DNA of 8,961 nt from Candidatus Falkowiibacteriota bacterium (GCA_903937325.1 CAIZYV010000053.1:1-8961); one strand, 5' to 3'. Positions 1 through 7,557 are shown, counted from the first letter of the stretch. Notes: generated from the letters alone by a model not told the origin. Translations and numbers: made by a program.

Positions 1-3000
1 AATTGTAACGGTTCAAGTTGCGTTTCGACGGAAGCAGCTCGTTGTGATTGTTGTTGCGAAATTGGTCAAGATGCCCGCGATTGCTGTGCTCCTTTAACTT
101 GCAGCGGTACCTGCGGTAGTGATCAAAACGCCGATGATAATTCTGGTTTAGGGCAGTGTTCCGGTTGCGCTATTGCTGATGGTGATGGTTTTGATATTGT
201 TGCTTCCGACCAGGCCTGTAATTGCAGTAGTCATTCTGGTAAATATTGCGATACTTCAGTGCCGACTGGTGCCTGTGTTGATTGTAGTCGCTTGTCACCC
301 TCATCTTGTCTTGAGCATAGTCAAACTTGTTGTTTAGATTCTAATAATACCGAGTCAGCAGCTGATGATATCTGTCGTGGCGGTAACGGCCAAGAAATTA
401 GCAGCGATCCTTTAAATTCTAATTTTGGTCGTTGCGCTTATTTCGATTGTCAAAATGCTTCTTCTACTCCTCCTGGTGATCCTAGTTTATGTGCCTCCAG
501 TACTCCCGGTATATTTGGTGCTTTTAAAAATATTGATAGTTGTACTGATAATTGTGCGGCCACTCCCGGTATTTCTTTGTGTAGTCAGTATGACGGGAAT
601 CAGCTCGGTTGCTCTGCTGCCGCCAATTGTTGTTTTAATTTCAGTAATAATGAATGCCGTTCCGGTGATAAAATCGAGACCGGGGAATCGGCTGGTTATT
701 GTGCTTATTATAACTGTCAGTCACCGCCCAATCAGGATCAGTGCGATGCTACCCCAGTTGCTAACGGTCTTTATAGCACTTTATTGGACTGTAATATTAA
801 TTGTTCCAAGCCGCCTTTAGGCGGACTTGGTAAAGATTGTCGTAATTTAGACACTTCTTCAACCACGGAATGTAATACATCTTTTTGTTCTTCTCCGTTT
901 GCTTGCCTAAATTCTAGCGGCTCTTCTGGTTTACCCGGAGATTGCGGTTCTTGTTGCTGCCAGGTCGGCAATCCTAGTTCTTGCGCTGGTATTGGTATCG
1001 GCACTTTAGTTTGTCAGCCTAATCAAGCTCCTTGTTCTGGCGCTGATCGTGGCTTGTGTTGCGGCTGTAGTCAAGATTCTGATTGTGGCAACTCGGCTAC
1101 TTTAGGTTGTGACTCTGGTACTTGTTGCCGAGCGCGTCCGGCTGTTATCAGCGATCAAACGATCCCCGCTAATGGTGCGTCAGGTGTTTGCCGTAATGCT
1201 AGTATTCGTATTCCTTTTGATCAAAAGATGAATCTTAATAGTTTGTTAGAAAATATAATTTTATTAGAAGAACGCAATTATGGTGATGGTGTTTGTCCTG
1301 ATGGCACTTTTTTAGCTGCGCTTGATGGCTTTAGCCCCGTGCATCATAATTGGTTAGCCCGTGCTTATTATCAAGTTTCTCGTTCTTTCCGGGTCGTTTT
1401 TGAAGAGCTTGGTTTAGCATCTTCTGCTTCAGCTCTCTCGACGCCGGGTAATTCAAAATTATATTGCTCTGTTCCTGGTTTAATTTCTATTAGTCAGGAT
1501 GGTAATGGTAGTTTGGCGGAATTTCAACCGAAGAAAATCTTATCACCGGCCTCCAATTATTATTTAATCGTCAAAGGCGACGAATCTTTAGATAGTAATT
1601 CCGGTGTGATGAGTCAATGGCAATTAGGTTTGAATGGCGATGGTTATCTTGATTTGGAAAATAATGTTTATATTGAAGGGGAAAATTTATCTTTCAATAA
1701 TTTAATTTTCAAAAATTCTTATATTAGTAGTTTTAGTACTCTGCCTCAACAAGGAAGTAGTGCTGGTATATGTGCTGTTTCCTATGCTCTTAGTCGTCCT
1801 TCTTCTTATCTTTTTCAGACAACTGATAATGATTTGAATGAAGATGATAGTGATGTAGCGAACGATAGTTTTGATACTAAGAGCGATCGTGACAAAAGTT
1901 TTAGTGTCGATGCTTATAGCGTTGATAATCAGCTTTTACATCCTAGCTCCGGCTACTACTGGGATTGGGATTGGCAAGTCGCGAAGCCCAGCGTTGCCGC
2001 TCTTGTGCCTCTTGCCGGGTTGGCTCCTAACCAAGCTTTTGTCGCAGCGGCATCGGGCGTATCTGATGATTTTACTTCTTTATCCGCTAAGTTAAATATG
2101 GATCGTTTCTCTGCTCCTAGCTGTGACTCTTCTTCGGCTTGTGTTTGTGCGGAACCGGAATGCTTTAATAATTGCTGTAATTTATATCAAGATGGCGACT
2201 CTTTAACAGTTGAAGTTCCTTTATTTGTTTTTCTCTGTAAAAATCCTTGGCCGGCGGTTAACCCGGCTGATCACAGCTGGGCACCTTGGTATGATAATTG
2301 TCCTTTAGGAGCAGTGAATTGTTCTAACTATAATTATAAGTTTTACTATTGTCGCGATGCCGGAGAGGATGGCTTAAGTGATGATCTGCCAGCAATGATT
2401 AATCCTGGTGTGATTAAAGGACGCGGTAATGAATTGGTGTGTAGCGAGGGGCAAACTGCTTGTTCTAGCGCGGGTGCTAGTTGTGGTAGCGATAATAATT
2501 TTGACGGTATTGGTGATGGATTTTGTATTTGGAATGTTTTGAAAGAATCATATTTTTTCAAAGAAGCGACCCCACAAGTCGGCGCTATAACAGCGGCGGT
2601 TGACGAGGAAGATGGTAGCACGGTTCGTCTTGAATGGTATGGTAATTCTAGTTTGATTTATAATACATTATTCAATAAGCTCGGCACTTATCGTATTTAT
2701 TATGCGCCGACTACCGACGGTAATATGTCTTTTGTTGACGTTAAACCGAATCAACTATATCGTCCCGGCTTACCCTCTCCTGTTTGTACGCCGGCCGCTC
2801 CGGCTAGTGGCGTTAATTATTCTTGTCGTTTTTTACTTTCCGGCTTGCAAAGCGGGCTCTCTTATCGTTTTAAGGTTTCTGCTATTTCCTCTGCTCAGGT
2901 TGAGAGTCCTTTGTCGGATGAAAAAACGGCCTTTGTTAGCGATCAATTAGCACCCGTTACCCCTCAAGGTTTTAATGGCGAAATTACCAATAGTCAGCGT

Positions 3001-3240
3001 TTACATTTTACTTGGCAGGCAAATACTGAAAGCGATATTTTATTTTATCGCTTATATCATGGGCTTACCAGCGGACAATATGGTGAATCTTACGATTCAG
3101 ATAATGGCGCCCTTTCTCTTGATCTAGAGGCCAATTCTTTAAATGCTGGTAATCATTATTTTGCCTTAAGCGCTCTTGACGCTTTTAACAATGAAAGTGC
3201 TAAGTCTATTCCTATTGTTTTGACGATTAGCGCCCAGTAG
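1..3240 (+). CDS. Giant Cys-rich exported surface protein with Ig-like and FN3 domains (5' end missing)
   Basis: Partial gene of 1079 visible codons ending in TAG. The frame is open from base 1 with the same Cys-rich composition, so the GTG at 259 is not a start. Residue numbers count from base 1. Residues 1-376 hold 54 Cys, including C.CCC clusters at 15-19 and 315-320, a tandem repeat at 95-270, and a small SD.DC module near 356-376. Residues 379-531 resemble an SbsA/Big_5 Ig-like domain (P..GASGV..NASIRIPF...M, then LSP..NYYLIVKG). Residues 634-698 resemble a bacterial Ig-like (Big_2) fold. Residues 727-855 are a Trp/Cys region I cannot name, with LFVFLCKNPWP and a DNNFDGIGD Ca-site-like stretch. 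Residues 855-979 and 984-1077 look like fibronectin type III domains. There is no C-terminal membrane anchor or sortase signal. Disulfide stabilisation outside the cytoplasm and a role in adhesion are inferred. The next gene lies 18 bases downstream and is probably co-transcribed. Confidence 0.92.
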   Translation, partial: NCNGSSCVSTEAARCDCCCEIGQDARDCCAPLTCSGTCGSDQNADDNSGLGQCSGCAIADGDGFDIVASDQACNCSSHSGKYCDTSVPTGACVDCSRLSPSSCLEHSQTCCLDSNNTESAADDICRGGNGQEISSDPLNSNFGRCAYFDCQNASSTPPGDPSLCASSTPGIFGAFKNIDSCTDNCAATPGISLCSQYDGNQLGCSAAANCCFNFSNNECRSGDKIETGESAGYCAYYNCQSPPNQDQCDATPVANGLYSTLLDCNINCSKPPLGGLGKDCRNLDTSSTTECNTSFCSSPFACLNSSGSSGLPGDCGSCCCQVGNPSSCAGIGIGTLVCQPNQAPCSGADRGLCCGCSQDSDCGNSATLGCDSGTCCRARPAVISDQTIPANGASGVCRNASIRIPFDQKMNLNSLLENIILLEERNYGDGVCPDGTFLAALDGFSPVHHNWLARAYYQVSRSFRVVFEELGLASSASALSTPGNSKLYCSVPGLISISQDGNGSLAEFQPKKILSPASNYYLIVKGDESLDSNSGVMSQWQLGLNGDGYLDLENNVYIEGENLSFNNLIFKNSYISSFSTLPQQGSSAGICAVSYALSRPSSYLFQTTDNDLNEDDSDVANDSFDTKSDRDKSFSVDAYSVDNQLLHPSSGYYWDWDWQVAKPSVAALVPLAGLAPNQAFVAAASGVSDDFTSLSAKLNMDRFSAPSCDSSSACVCAEPECFNNCCNLYQDGDSLTVEVPLFVFLCKNPWPAVNPADHSWAPWYDNCPLGAVNCSNYNYKFYYCRDAGEDGLSDDLPAMINPGVIKGRGNELVCSEGQTACSSAGASCGSDNNFDGIGDGFCIWNVLKESYFFKEATPQVGAITAAVDEEDGSTVRLEWYGNSSLIYNTLFNKLGTYRIYYAPTTDGNMSFVDVKPNQLYRPGLPSPVCTPAAPASGVNYSCRFLLSGLQSGLSYRFKVSAISSAQVESPLSDEKTAFVSDQLAPVTPQGFNGEITNSQRLHFTWQANTESDILFYRLYHGLTSGQYGESYDSDNGALSLDLEANSLNAGNHYFALSALDAFNNESAKSIPIVLTISAQ
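283..810 (+). repeat. Diverged tandem Cys-rich protein repeat (two units) inside the giant surface protein
   Basis: Two consecutive units share one cysteine framework. Unit 1 spans about 283-570 and unit 2 about 571-810. Each begins with a Cys, a short spacer, another Cys and then a CC pair (QTCCLD, then ANCCFN). Next come a single Cys and an acidic/Gly stretch, followed by a near-identical core (GRCAYFDCQ, then GYCAYYNCQ). Each closes with a C-x3-C pair (DSCTDNC, then LDCNINC). Unit 2 is shorter through gaps between the core and the closing pair. The repeat is visible at protein level only; nucleotide identity is low, so the duplication is old. Confidence 0.8.
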
Positions 3241-3258
3241 GCGCGTTATTATTTATAT

Positions 3259-6200
3259 ATGAGTTACAAAAAGTATTTTTTTTCTTCTTGTCTAGTCTTC
3301 GGTTTATTTTTTGTTGCCCCTGGAAATTTACAAGCCGCCACGGATGCCGTTAACCCGCCGGTTAATAATCTGCCTGGGTCGCCTTTATTGGCGGAAGATA
3401 ACGATGCTATTGCTGTCCGTGTTTTACCTAATCCAAATCATTATAGCGCGATTCGCTGGTATCAAAGTCAAAATTTCTCTGGATCACCACAATCATTACT
3501 TGTTGACGGTTATGATGCTGTTCGCGATGGTCGAACAGTTTATATTAATGCGGCTAATATCGATACTGCTAATAAGAAAATTTATACTAATATCTATCTT
3601 ATTTCTTATAATCAGAATCCAAATTTTAAAACTGTTGATGTTTTAGGGCAAATTATTAAGCATTGGCGGTTTAACAGCAATTTAAATACTACTGGCAATT
3701 GCCATTTATCAACTATTTCTTGTCAAAGTGATGCTGATTGTGGCGAGGGTTTTGTCTGCTTTGATAAGAATACTGCCCCTGGGCGCTGCCGAGCGGAGGA
3801 TAATAATATTTGTTATACCGACGAAGATTGTAGTCGAGGTATTTATTGTGATAGTTTGCGCGCCAAGATAGCTCGCGATGTGCGTCGTTTGGGTATGCTC
3901 GGTGATTTACGTGAATCATTGTCCGCTTTTAAAAAAATAAATAATAAATATCCAATTTTAGGTTCTGGCACTTATTTACCCTTAAATTCTTTATCTGTTT
4001 GGCCAAGCTGGCAAGCTCTTTTTCTTCCTCAACTAGGCGTTTCTCAATCTTTGGTTGATCCGATAAACAGCCTTGGTCCTTGTGCTGGTTTCGATGTTGC
4101 TACCTGCTGGGATAAGACAAATAATACTTTTGCTGATGCTCAGCCGAGTAATAATACTTTAGAATTACCGGCCGGTAGTTATGCTTTTGTCTATTCCGGT
4201 GATAGCATCGGTTCAAATTATAGTTTGTGTGCGGCGATGGAAACAAAAAGCCTCGGTTACAACACGACCGAAGGCCAGCTAGCTAATTCTGGCTGTGTTG
4301 TTAGCGGATCCGGATACGTTGGTTCTAGCGATAATGTGCCGCCTGTATTAATTAGTTCCAGCTTGCGAGGCGAAGTAGGTCAGGAGTTTAATGGATTTAT
4401 TAAAGTGTTGGATCCTGACGGCAATCCTTTAGATTGGTCTATTAATACTTCCGCGAGCACTTGGACAAACTGGCGCAATAATAATCAGAATAATAGTGCA
4501 CCAAGTTTATATGATACAAATAATCCGAATCAAAAAAAGATTTATGCTCAGTTGGCCGGTAATCCTGGTTCTTACAATTTAACTTTAAATGTGGCCGATA
4601 GTGAGGGGGCAAGTTTGTCTACCGTTACTCCGATTGTTATTACGAATTCCGCTCCCCTTATTCAATCCGATGACGTTGTTTATTATCCTAGCGTTGTTTT
4701 ACCCTTATCCGTTAGCTTTAGTATAAATGATAAACATAAACCGGTATCTTATACTTTTGCTCATGCCACCTGGAATTCTGGCCCCTACGACCTTTTATCT
4801 CCAGTTAATGCTACTTTTCTTGGTGAAAGTTCCAATCTGGTCGGTGATACTAAATATTACACTTTGAAATACAATCTTAAACTTAACAGCCTTAATAAAT
4901 TTACGCATGATACAAATTTTGTATATTTAATCACCGCTAAAGATAAATACAACCTCAGTTCTACTCGTCAAGTTAATATTACAATTAAAGTTGACAATCC
5001 TCTCTTGGATTTTAATTGTAATAAATCTGTCCGTCTTAATAATACTTATTATTGCGGTCTGGGCTGGAAACAACAGGGTGACCATACTATTACTTATAGT
5101 GCTATTGGTTCCTTACCGGCCGGTTTGACTATCAAATCTTTCATTGGGGGTACCGGTGATACTGGCGATGGCTCTATTAATACCAGCCGGCTGAATATTT
5201 TGCAGGAATTTATGGCCTGGTTAAAGAGTCCTTGGAATAATAATTCAGCGGACGCGGCTGTGGATGTTGTTTTTTATGCTTTAACTGGTAAGCCAACAAC
5301 TGCGTCGTCTTCATTCCCAATTAAAATTAAGGCGGAAAATGAATTTGGTGCTTTATCTCAACGTGAGTTTTCTTTGGATATTGATAATTATTGTGGTGAT
5401 GGTTTGCGTCAGAATCCAAATACTGAGGGCCGCGGCGGTTTTTATAATGATGGTTATGAAGATTGTGATGGTGAATCCTTAAATAGTGGCGTCGTCGTTT
5501 ATCGCGGGCAGATTGCCGACAGCTCGCCTAATTTGCAATACGGTTGTTCTACTAATTCGCAGCAAGCCAGTCCTTTTCCAATCATGAATAACCAATATTG
5601 TATATATTTGGCGCCTGACGCCGGCGGTGGCTATTGCGGTGATGGTATTTGTCAAGCTTTTATTATTCGTAATCAGGCCTTAACCCCCTGGGAGATTGAC
5701 GGCAAGTGTCCAGCTGATTGTAGCTGTGCTGGCGCTCATCAAGTGAAGAACGAAAGTGGTTATTGTGTTTGTGAGAATGGTTGGTATGATTGCAATGATG
5801 TTGAGTCCGGTTGCGAAAGTAATCATGTTTGTGACGCGGTCACTTATTTTTGCGGAGATAAACTATATCCAGCTTCTCCTCCGAATAATTATCCTTGTGG
5901 GATAAATTGTAAGAAATGTTATACTGGCGGTGGTTCTTGTACGGTTAATTGCCCAAACGGCACCTATAATTGCGACGGCACTTATGCCTGTGAAGCTAGT
6001 AGTTGTTCCTGTCCTAGCGGACAGCATTGGGATAGCGCCGCTTGGCCTAACGCCAAGTGCGTTGGTAATGAGAATAACCCAGTTTGTAACGGAGTGACTT
6101 ACAACCCGGAGTCACATAAATGCTGTAATAATCAGATTGTTTGCAATAAGAATGATTATTGTTGTAACGCCTCTCAAGTAGTTACTACCTGTACAAATTC

Positions 6201-6270
6201 GGCGGTACAGTGCGCCGCCAGTTTAGAAAGCGCTAAAGATCAACAAGAAAAAACAGGACAGAATAGGTAA
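3259..6270 (+). CDS. Exported modular protein with pilin-like head, cadherin/Ig-like domains and Cys-rich C-terminus
   Basis: 1003 aa. Residues 1-26 are a Sec signal peptide (KK, hydrophobic core, cleavage likely after LQA) without a lipobox. Residues 47-140 form an unnamed domain rich in Tyr/Trp (VLPNPNHYSAIRWYQ, DGRTVYINAAN). Residues 155-197 carry two small disulfide modules (SDADC, TDEDC). Residues 200-346 resemble the soluble part of a type IV pilin or pseudopilin (ARDVRRLGMLGDL, NNKYP, WPSWQ, VDPIN, TCWD), but the N-terminal pilin membrane helix is absent. Residues 360-463, 464-578 and 585-709 look like cadherin or He_PIG-type Ig-like domains (SLPAGLTI, then LTGKP). Residues 711-985 hold 33 Cys, opening with CGDG...EDCDG modules like those in Myxococcus-type Cys-rich repeats. 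The tail is hydrophilic with no anchor. ATG 3259 is the only start that gives the signal peptide; no Shine-Dalgarno precedes it. A secreted or surface adhesin role is inference. Confidence 0.94.
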   Translation: MSYKKYFFSSCLVFGLFFVAPGNLQAATDAVNPPVNNLPGSPLLAEDNDAIAVRVLPNPNHYSAIRWYQSQNFSGSPQSLLVDGYDAVRDGRTVYINAANIDTANKKIYTNIYLISYNQNPNFKTVDVLGQIIKHWRFNSNLNTTGNCHLSTISCQSDADCGEGFVCFDKNTAPGRCRAEDNNICYTDEDCSRGIYCDSLRAKIARDVRRLGMLGDLRESLSAFKKINNKYPILGSGTYLPLNSLSVWPSWQALFLPQLGVSQSLVDPINSLGPCAGFDVATCWDKTNNTFADAQPSNNTLELPAGSYAFVYSGDSIGSNYSLCAAMETKSLGYNTTEGQLANSGCVVSGSGYVGSSDNVPPVLISSSLRGEVGQEFNGFIKVLDPDGNPLDWSINTSASTWTNWRNNNQNNSAPSLYDTNNPNQKKIYAQLAGNPGSYNLTLNVADSEGASLSTVTPIVITNSAPLIQSDDVVYYPSVVLPLSVSFSINDKHKPVSYTFAHATWNSGPYDLLSPVNATFLGESSNLVGDTKYYTLKYNLKLNSLNKFTHDTNFVYLITAKDKYNLSSTRQVNITIKVDNPLLDFNCNKSVRLNNTYYCGLGWKQQGDHTITYSAIGSLPAGLTIKSFIGGTGDTGDGSINTSRLNILQEFMAWLKSPWNNNSADAAVDVVFYALTGKPTTASSSFPIKIKAENEFGALSQREFSLDIDNYCGDGLRQNPNTEGRGGFYNDGYEDCDGESLNSGVVVYRGQIADSSPNLQYGCSTNSQQASPFPIMNNQYCIYLAPDAGGGYCGDGICQAFIIRNQALTPWEIDGKCPADCSCAGAHQVKNESGYCVCENGWYDCNDVESGCESNHVCDAVTYFCGDKLYPASPPNNYPCGINCKKCYTGGGSCTVNCPNGTYNCDGTYACEASSCSCPSGQHWDSAAWPNAKCVGNENNPVCNGVTYNPESHKCCNNQIVCNKNDYCCNASQVVTTCTNSAVQCAASLESAKDQQEKTGQNR

Positions 6271-6284
6271 AATGCTAATTTCAA

Positions 6285-6290
6285 TATAAT
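6285..6290 (+). promoter_or_regulatory. Candidate -10 element (TATAAT) for the 104-aa membrane protein gene
   Basis: A perfect TATAAT lies in the 37-base gap after the 1003-aa protein gene. Its last base is 17 bases before the ATG at 6308, so a transcript starting about 7 bases after it would have a very short leader of roughly 10 nt. I see no good -35 hexamer at 16-18 bases spacing. The region is AT-rich, so a chance match is possible. Confidence 0.4.
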
Positions 6291-6307
6291 TTGTAATTTT
6301 GTTATTT

Positions 6308-6622
6308 ATGACAATATCTAAAAAAAGGGCGGTTTTATCCTTATTTGTTATTATTGTTGTTGCTGCTGTCATTTTTTTATCTTTTTATTTTTTCTCCAAA
6401 CAAAAAACGGTGGCACCGGTTTTTAATGAAGAAACTGTTTCAGTGTCGCCGACCTTTATGACTAGCGAGGAAAAAGGAGCTTTATTTATTCCTTCAGAAC
6501 AACGGGTCCAAGTTTTGCAACGTAGCGAAGATGGCCAAGTTATGGTTTATAAATTGATTAATAGTGATACGGATGTGCTTAATGACGGTGCTTTAGATTC
6601 GATTAGGCCGGAAAAACAGTAA
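6308..6622 (+). CDS. Small single-pass membrane protein of unknown function (104 aa)
   Basis: I do not recognise a named family. Residues 1-6 include KKR, and residues 7-29 form one strong hydrophobic helix rich in Val/Ile/Phe, which suggests an N-in, C-out signal anchor. The remaining 75 residues are a polar extracytoplasmic part. It holds FMTSEEKGALFIP, then QVLQRSEDGQVMVYKLINSD, which reads like a small beta-strand-containing domain, and an acidic end. The frame also opens at a TTG at 6299, but ATG 6308 places the positive charges directly before the helix and follows the TATAAT at 6285. No Shine-Dalgarno is present. It sits 37 bases after the exported-protein gene and 66 bases before the TSP3 operon, so it may be its own unit. 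A role linked to the neighbouring surface proteins is guesswork. Confidence 0.78.
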   Translation: MTISKKRAVLSLFVIIVVAAVIFLSFYFFSKQKTVAPVFNEETVSVSPTFMTSEEKGALFIPSEQRVQVLQRSEDGQVMVYKLINSDTDVLNDGALDSIRPEKQ

Positions 6623-6647
6623 GGCTGTATTTTTAGAAGAAATCAGC

Positions 6648-6653
6648 TATAAT
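6648..6653 (+). promoter_or_regulatory. Candidate -10 element (TATAAT) for the TSP3 membrane-protein operon
   Basis: A perfect TATAAT lies in the 66-base gap, the widest between + strand genes in the window. It is 35 bases before the T of the next ATG's neighbourhood (ATG at 6689), which predicts a leader near 30 nt. The best -35 candidate at 17-base spacing is CTGTAT, a poor match. The larger gap and this element suggest that transcription of the three following genes starts here. Confidence 0.42.
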
Positions 6654-6688
6654 AAAATTATATTTTCCATTAAATAAATTTTAACTCT

Positions 6689-7354
6689 ATGTTTAACAAT
6701 CTTAATGATCATTCGTCATCCGGAGCAACTAATAATGCCGTTGATGATATTTTTGCCGAAACTGATAAAGCGGCGCACACTAATCAGGGAAGTGCCAATA
6801 TCGAAACGCAAAGCGCTGGTTTGTCGGCTTCTTCCGGCGTTGTTTTGGAGGAGGCGGCTGGTGGTGGTCGTCGTGGCGCCAAATTAAAATTTATTTTAAT
6901 TTTGGTTTTAGCGGTTGTTATTTTAGCGGCTGCCGCTTATTTAGTTTATACAAAATTTAAATCGTCCTCTGCCGATCAAAATTTAGTTGTACCATCAGAG
7001 CCAATCGTTACTAACACACCAGAAGCTCCTCTTTCTCCCATTACTCCTTCCGAGCCAGTTGTTTCAGATAATATAGTCATGCCGGAACCGGAAACCCCAG
7101 CGGTAGTGGCAACAGAAACACCCATTGCTGTTGTTCCGGTTGATTCTGACGCTGACAGCTTAACTGATTCAGAAGAGCAGATTTTAGGTACTAATATTAA
7201 TCTAATTGATTCTGATTTTGACGGCCTATCTGATTATGAAGAATTAAAAATTTATTTAACCAATCCTTTAAATGTAGATTCAGATGGTGATAGTTTTAAA
7301 GACGGTGATGAAATTAAATCTGGTTATAATCCTAATGGCGCAGGTAAACTGTAA
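6689..7354 (+). CDS. Single-pass membrane protein with C-terminal thrombospondin type 3-like Ca-binding repeats
   Basis: 221 aa. Residues 1-62 are a polar, low-complexity cytoplasmic segment containing VDDIFAETD at 18-26. Residues 61-66 are basic (RRGAKLK) and precede one hydrophobic helix at about 67-87, giving N-in, C-out topology. Residues 95-150 are a Pro/Glu/Val-rich stalk. Residues 151-208 carry Asp-rich repeats of the TSP3 type (DSDADSLTDSEE, DSDFDGLSDYEE, DSDGDSFKDGDE), which by family knowledge bind calcium. The protein ends exactly at GYNPNGAGKL. The gene two places downstream has the same helix, stalk, TSP3 and YNP.GAGKL order followed by an extra domain, so the two are paralogous in layout. 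It is the first gene of a probable operon, with 20 bases to the next ATG. Placement of TSP3 repeats at the end of a stalk suggests an envelope-exposed structural or binding role. No enzyme motif is visible. Confidence 0.92.
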   Translation: MFNNLNDHSSSGATNNAVDDIFAETDKAAHTNQGSANIETQSAGLSASSGVVLEEAAGGGRRGAKLKFILILVLAVVILAAAAYLVYTKFKSSSADQNLVVPSEPIVTNTPEAPLSPITPSEPVVSDNIVMPEPETPAVVATETPIAVVPVDSDADSLTDSEEQILGTNINLIDSDFDGLSDYEELKIYLTNPLNVDSDGDSFKDGDEIKSGYNPNGAGKL

Positions 7355-7374
7355 TCGTTTTTTCTTTGTTTTGT

Positions 7375-7557
7375 ATGGATAAAAATTATAAATTAAAGAA
7401 TCAAGACGTGTCCGGTTCTAGCAAGGCTGGTCTATATTTGCGTGTTCATATTATGCCCAAATTGAACATGCCTTTGCGTGGCAAAGCGTGGCAATGGATT
7501 AGCCCTTTTGTAGCGGCCGCCATTTTAATTGTTGCTATTTTTTATTTTTTTAGTTAA
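7375..7557 (+). CDS. Small protein with C-terminal membrane helix (60 aa), unknown function
   Basis: I do not recognise this family. The first 40 residues are basic and polar (Lys/Arg at many positions). Residues 42-59 form one hydrophobic helix that runs to the last residue (ISPFVAAAILIVAIFYFF), so it looks tail-anchored with most of the chain in the cytoplasm. The frame also opens at TTG 7366, but ATG 7375 is preferred. It fits tightly between two related membrane-protein genes, 20 bases after one and 6 bases before the other, which supports it being real and co-transcribed. No Shine-Dalgarno is visible. Its short length and lack of motifs make it the least certain gene here. An alternative is that only an internal ATG at 7453 is used. 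Confidence 0.6.
   Translation: MDKNYKLKNQDVSGSSKAGLYLRVHIMPKLNMPLRGKAWQWISPFVAAAILIVAIFYFFS

Noticed and set aside
259..261. GTG as the start codon of the large first gene
   Set aside because: The frame is open and equally Cys-rich from base 1, no ribosome binding site or signal peptide follows the GTG, and an exported protein would need one.
425..820. Leu/Val/Ile-rich + strand frame that looks like a membrane protein (also 1871-2095, 2702-2950, 3311-3646 and 6705-6887)
   Set aside because: The hydrophobic appearance comes from reading T-rich codons out of frame; the main frame has clear domains and repeats there.
771..1004. Minus-strand open frame opposite the Cys-rich region (also 2346-2621 and 3713-3919)
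   Set aside because: These lie entirely inside well-supported + strand genes, have no recognisable motifs, and their composition is what the complement of the T-biased codons gives.
3220..3252. Promoter upstream of the 1003-aa protein gene (TTGACG at 3220 and TATTAT at 3247)
   Set aside because: The spacer is 21 bases, too long for a normal promoter, and the -35 lies in coding sequence; co-transcription with the upstream gene is simpler.
3259..3336. Lipoprotein signal (Cys at residue 11 of the 1003-aa protein)
   Set aside because: The Cys lies at the start of the hydrophobic core without a lipobox, and a signal peptidase I site fits near residue 26.
6623..6648. Terminator hairpin after the 104-aa gene (GCTG with CAGC)
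   Set aside because: Only about four pairs around a 16-base loop, and no T run follows; it cannot be supported.
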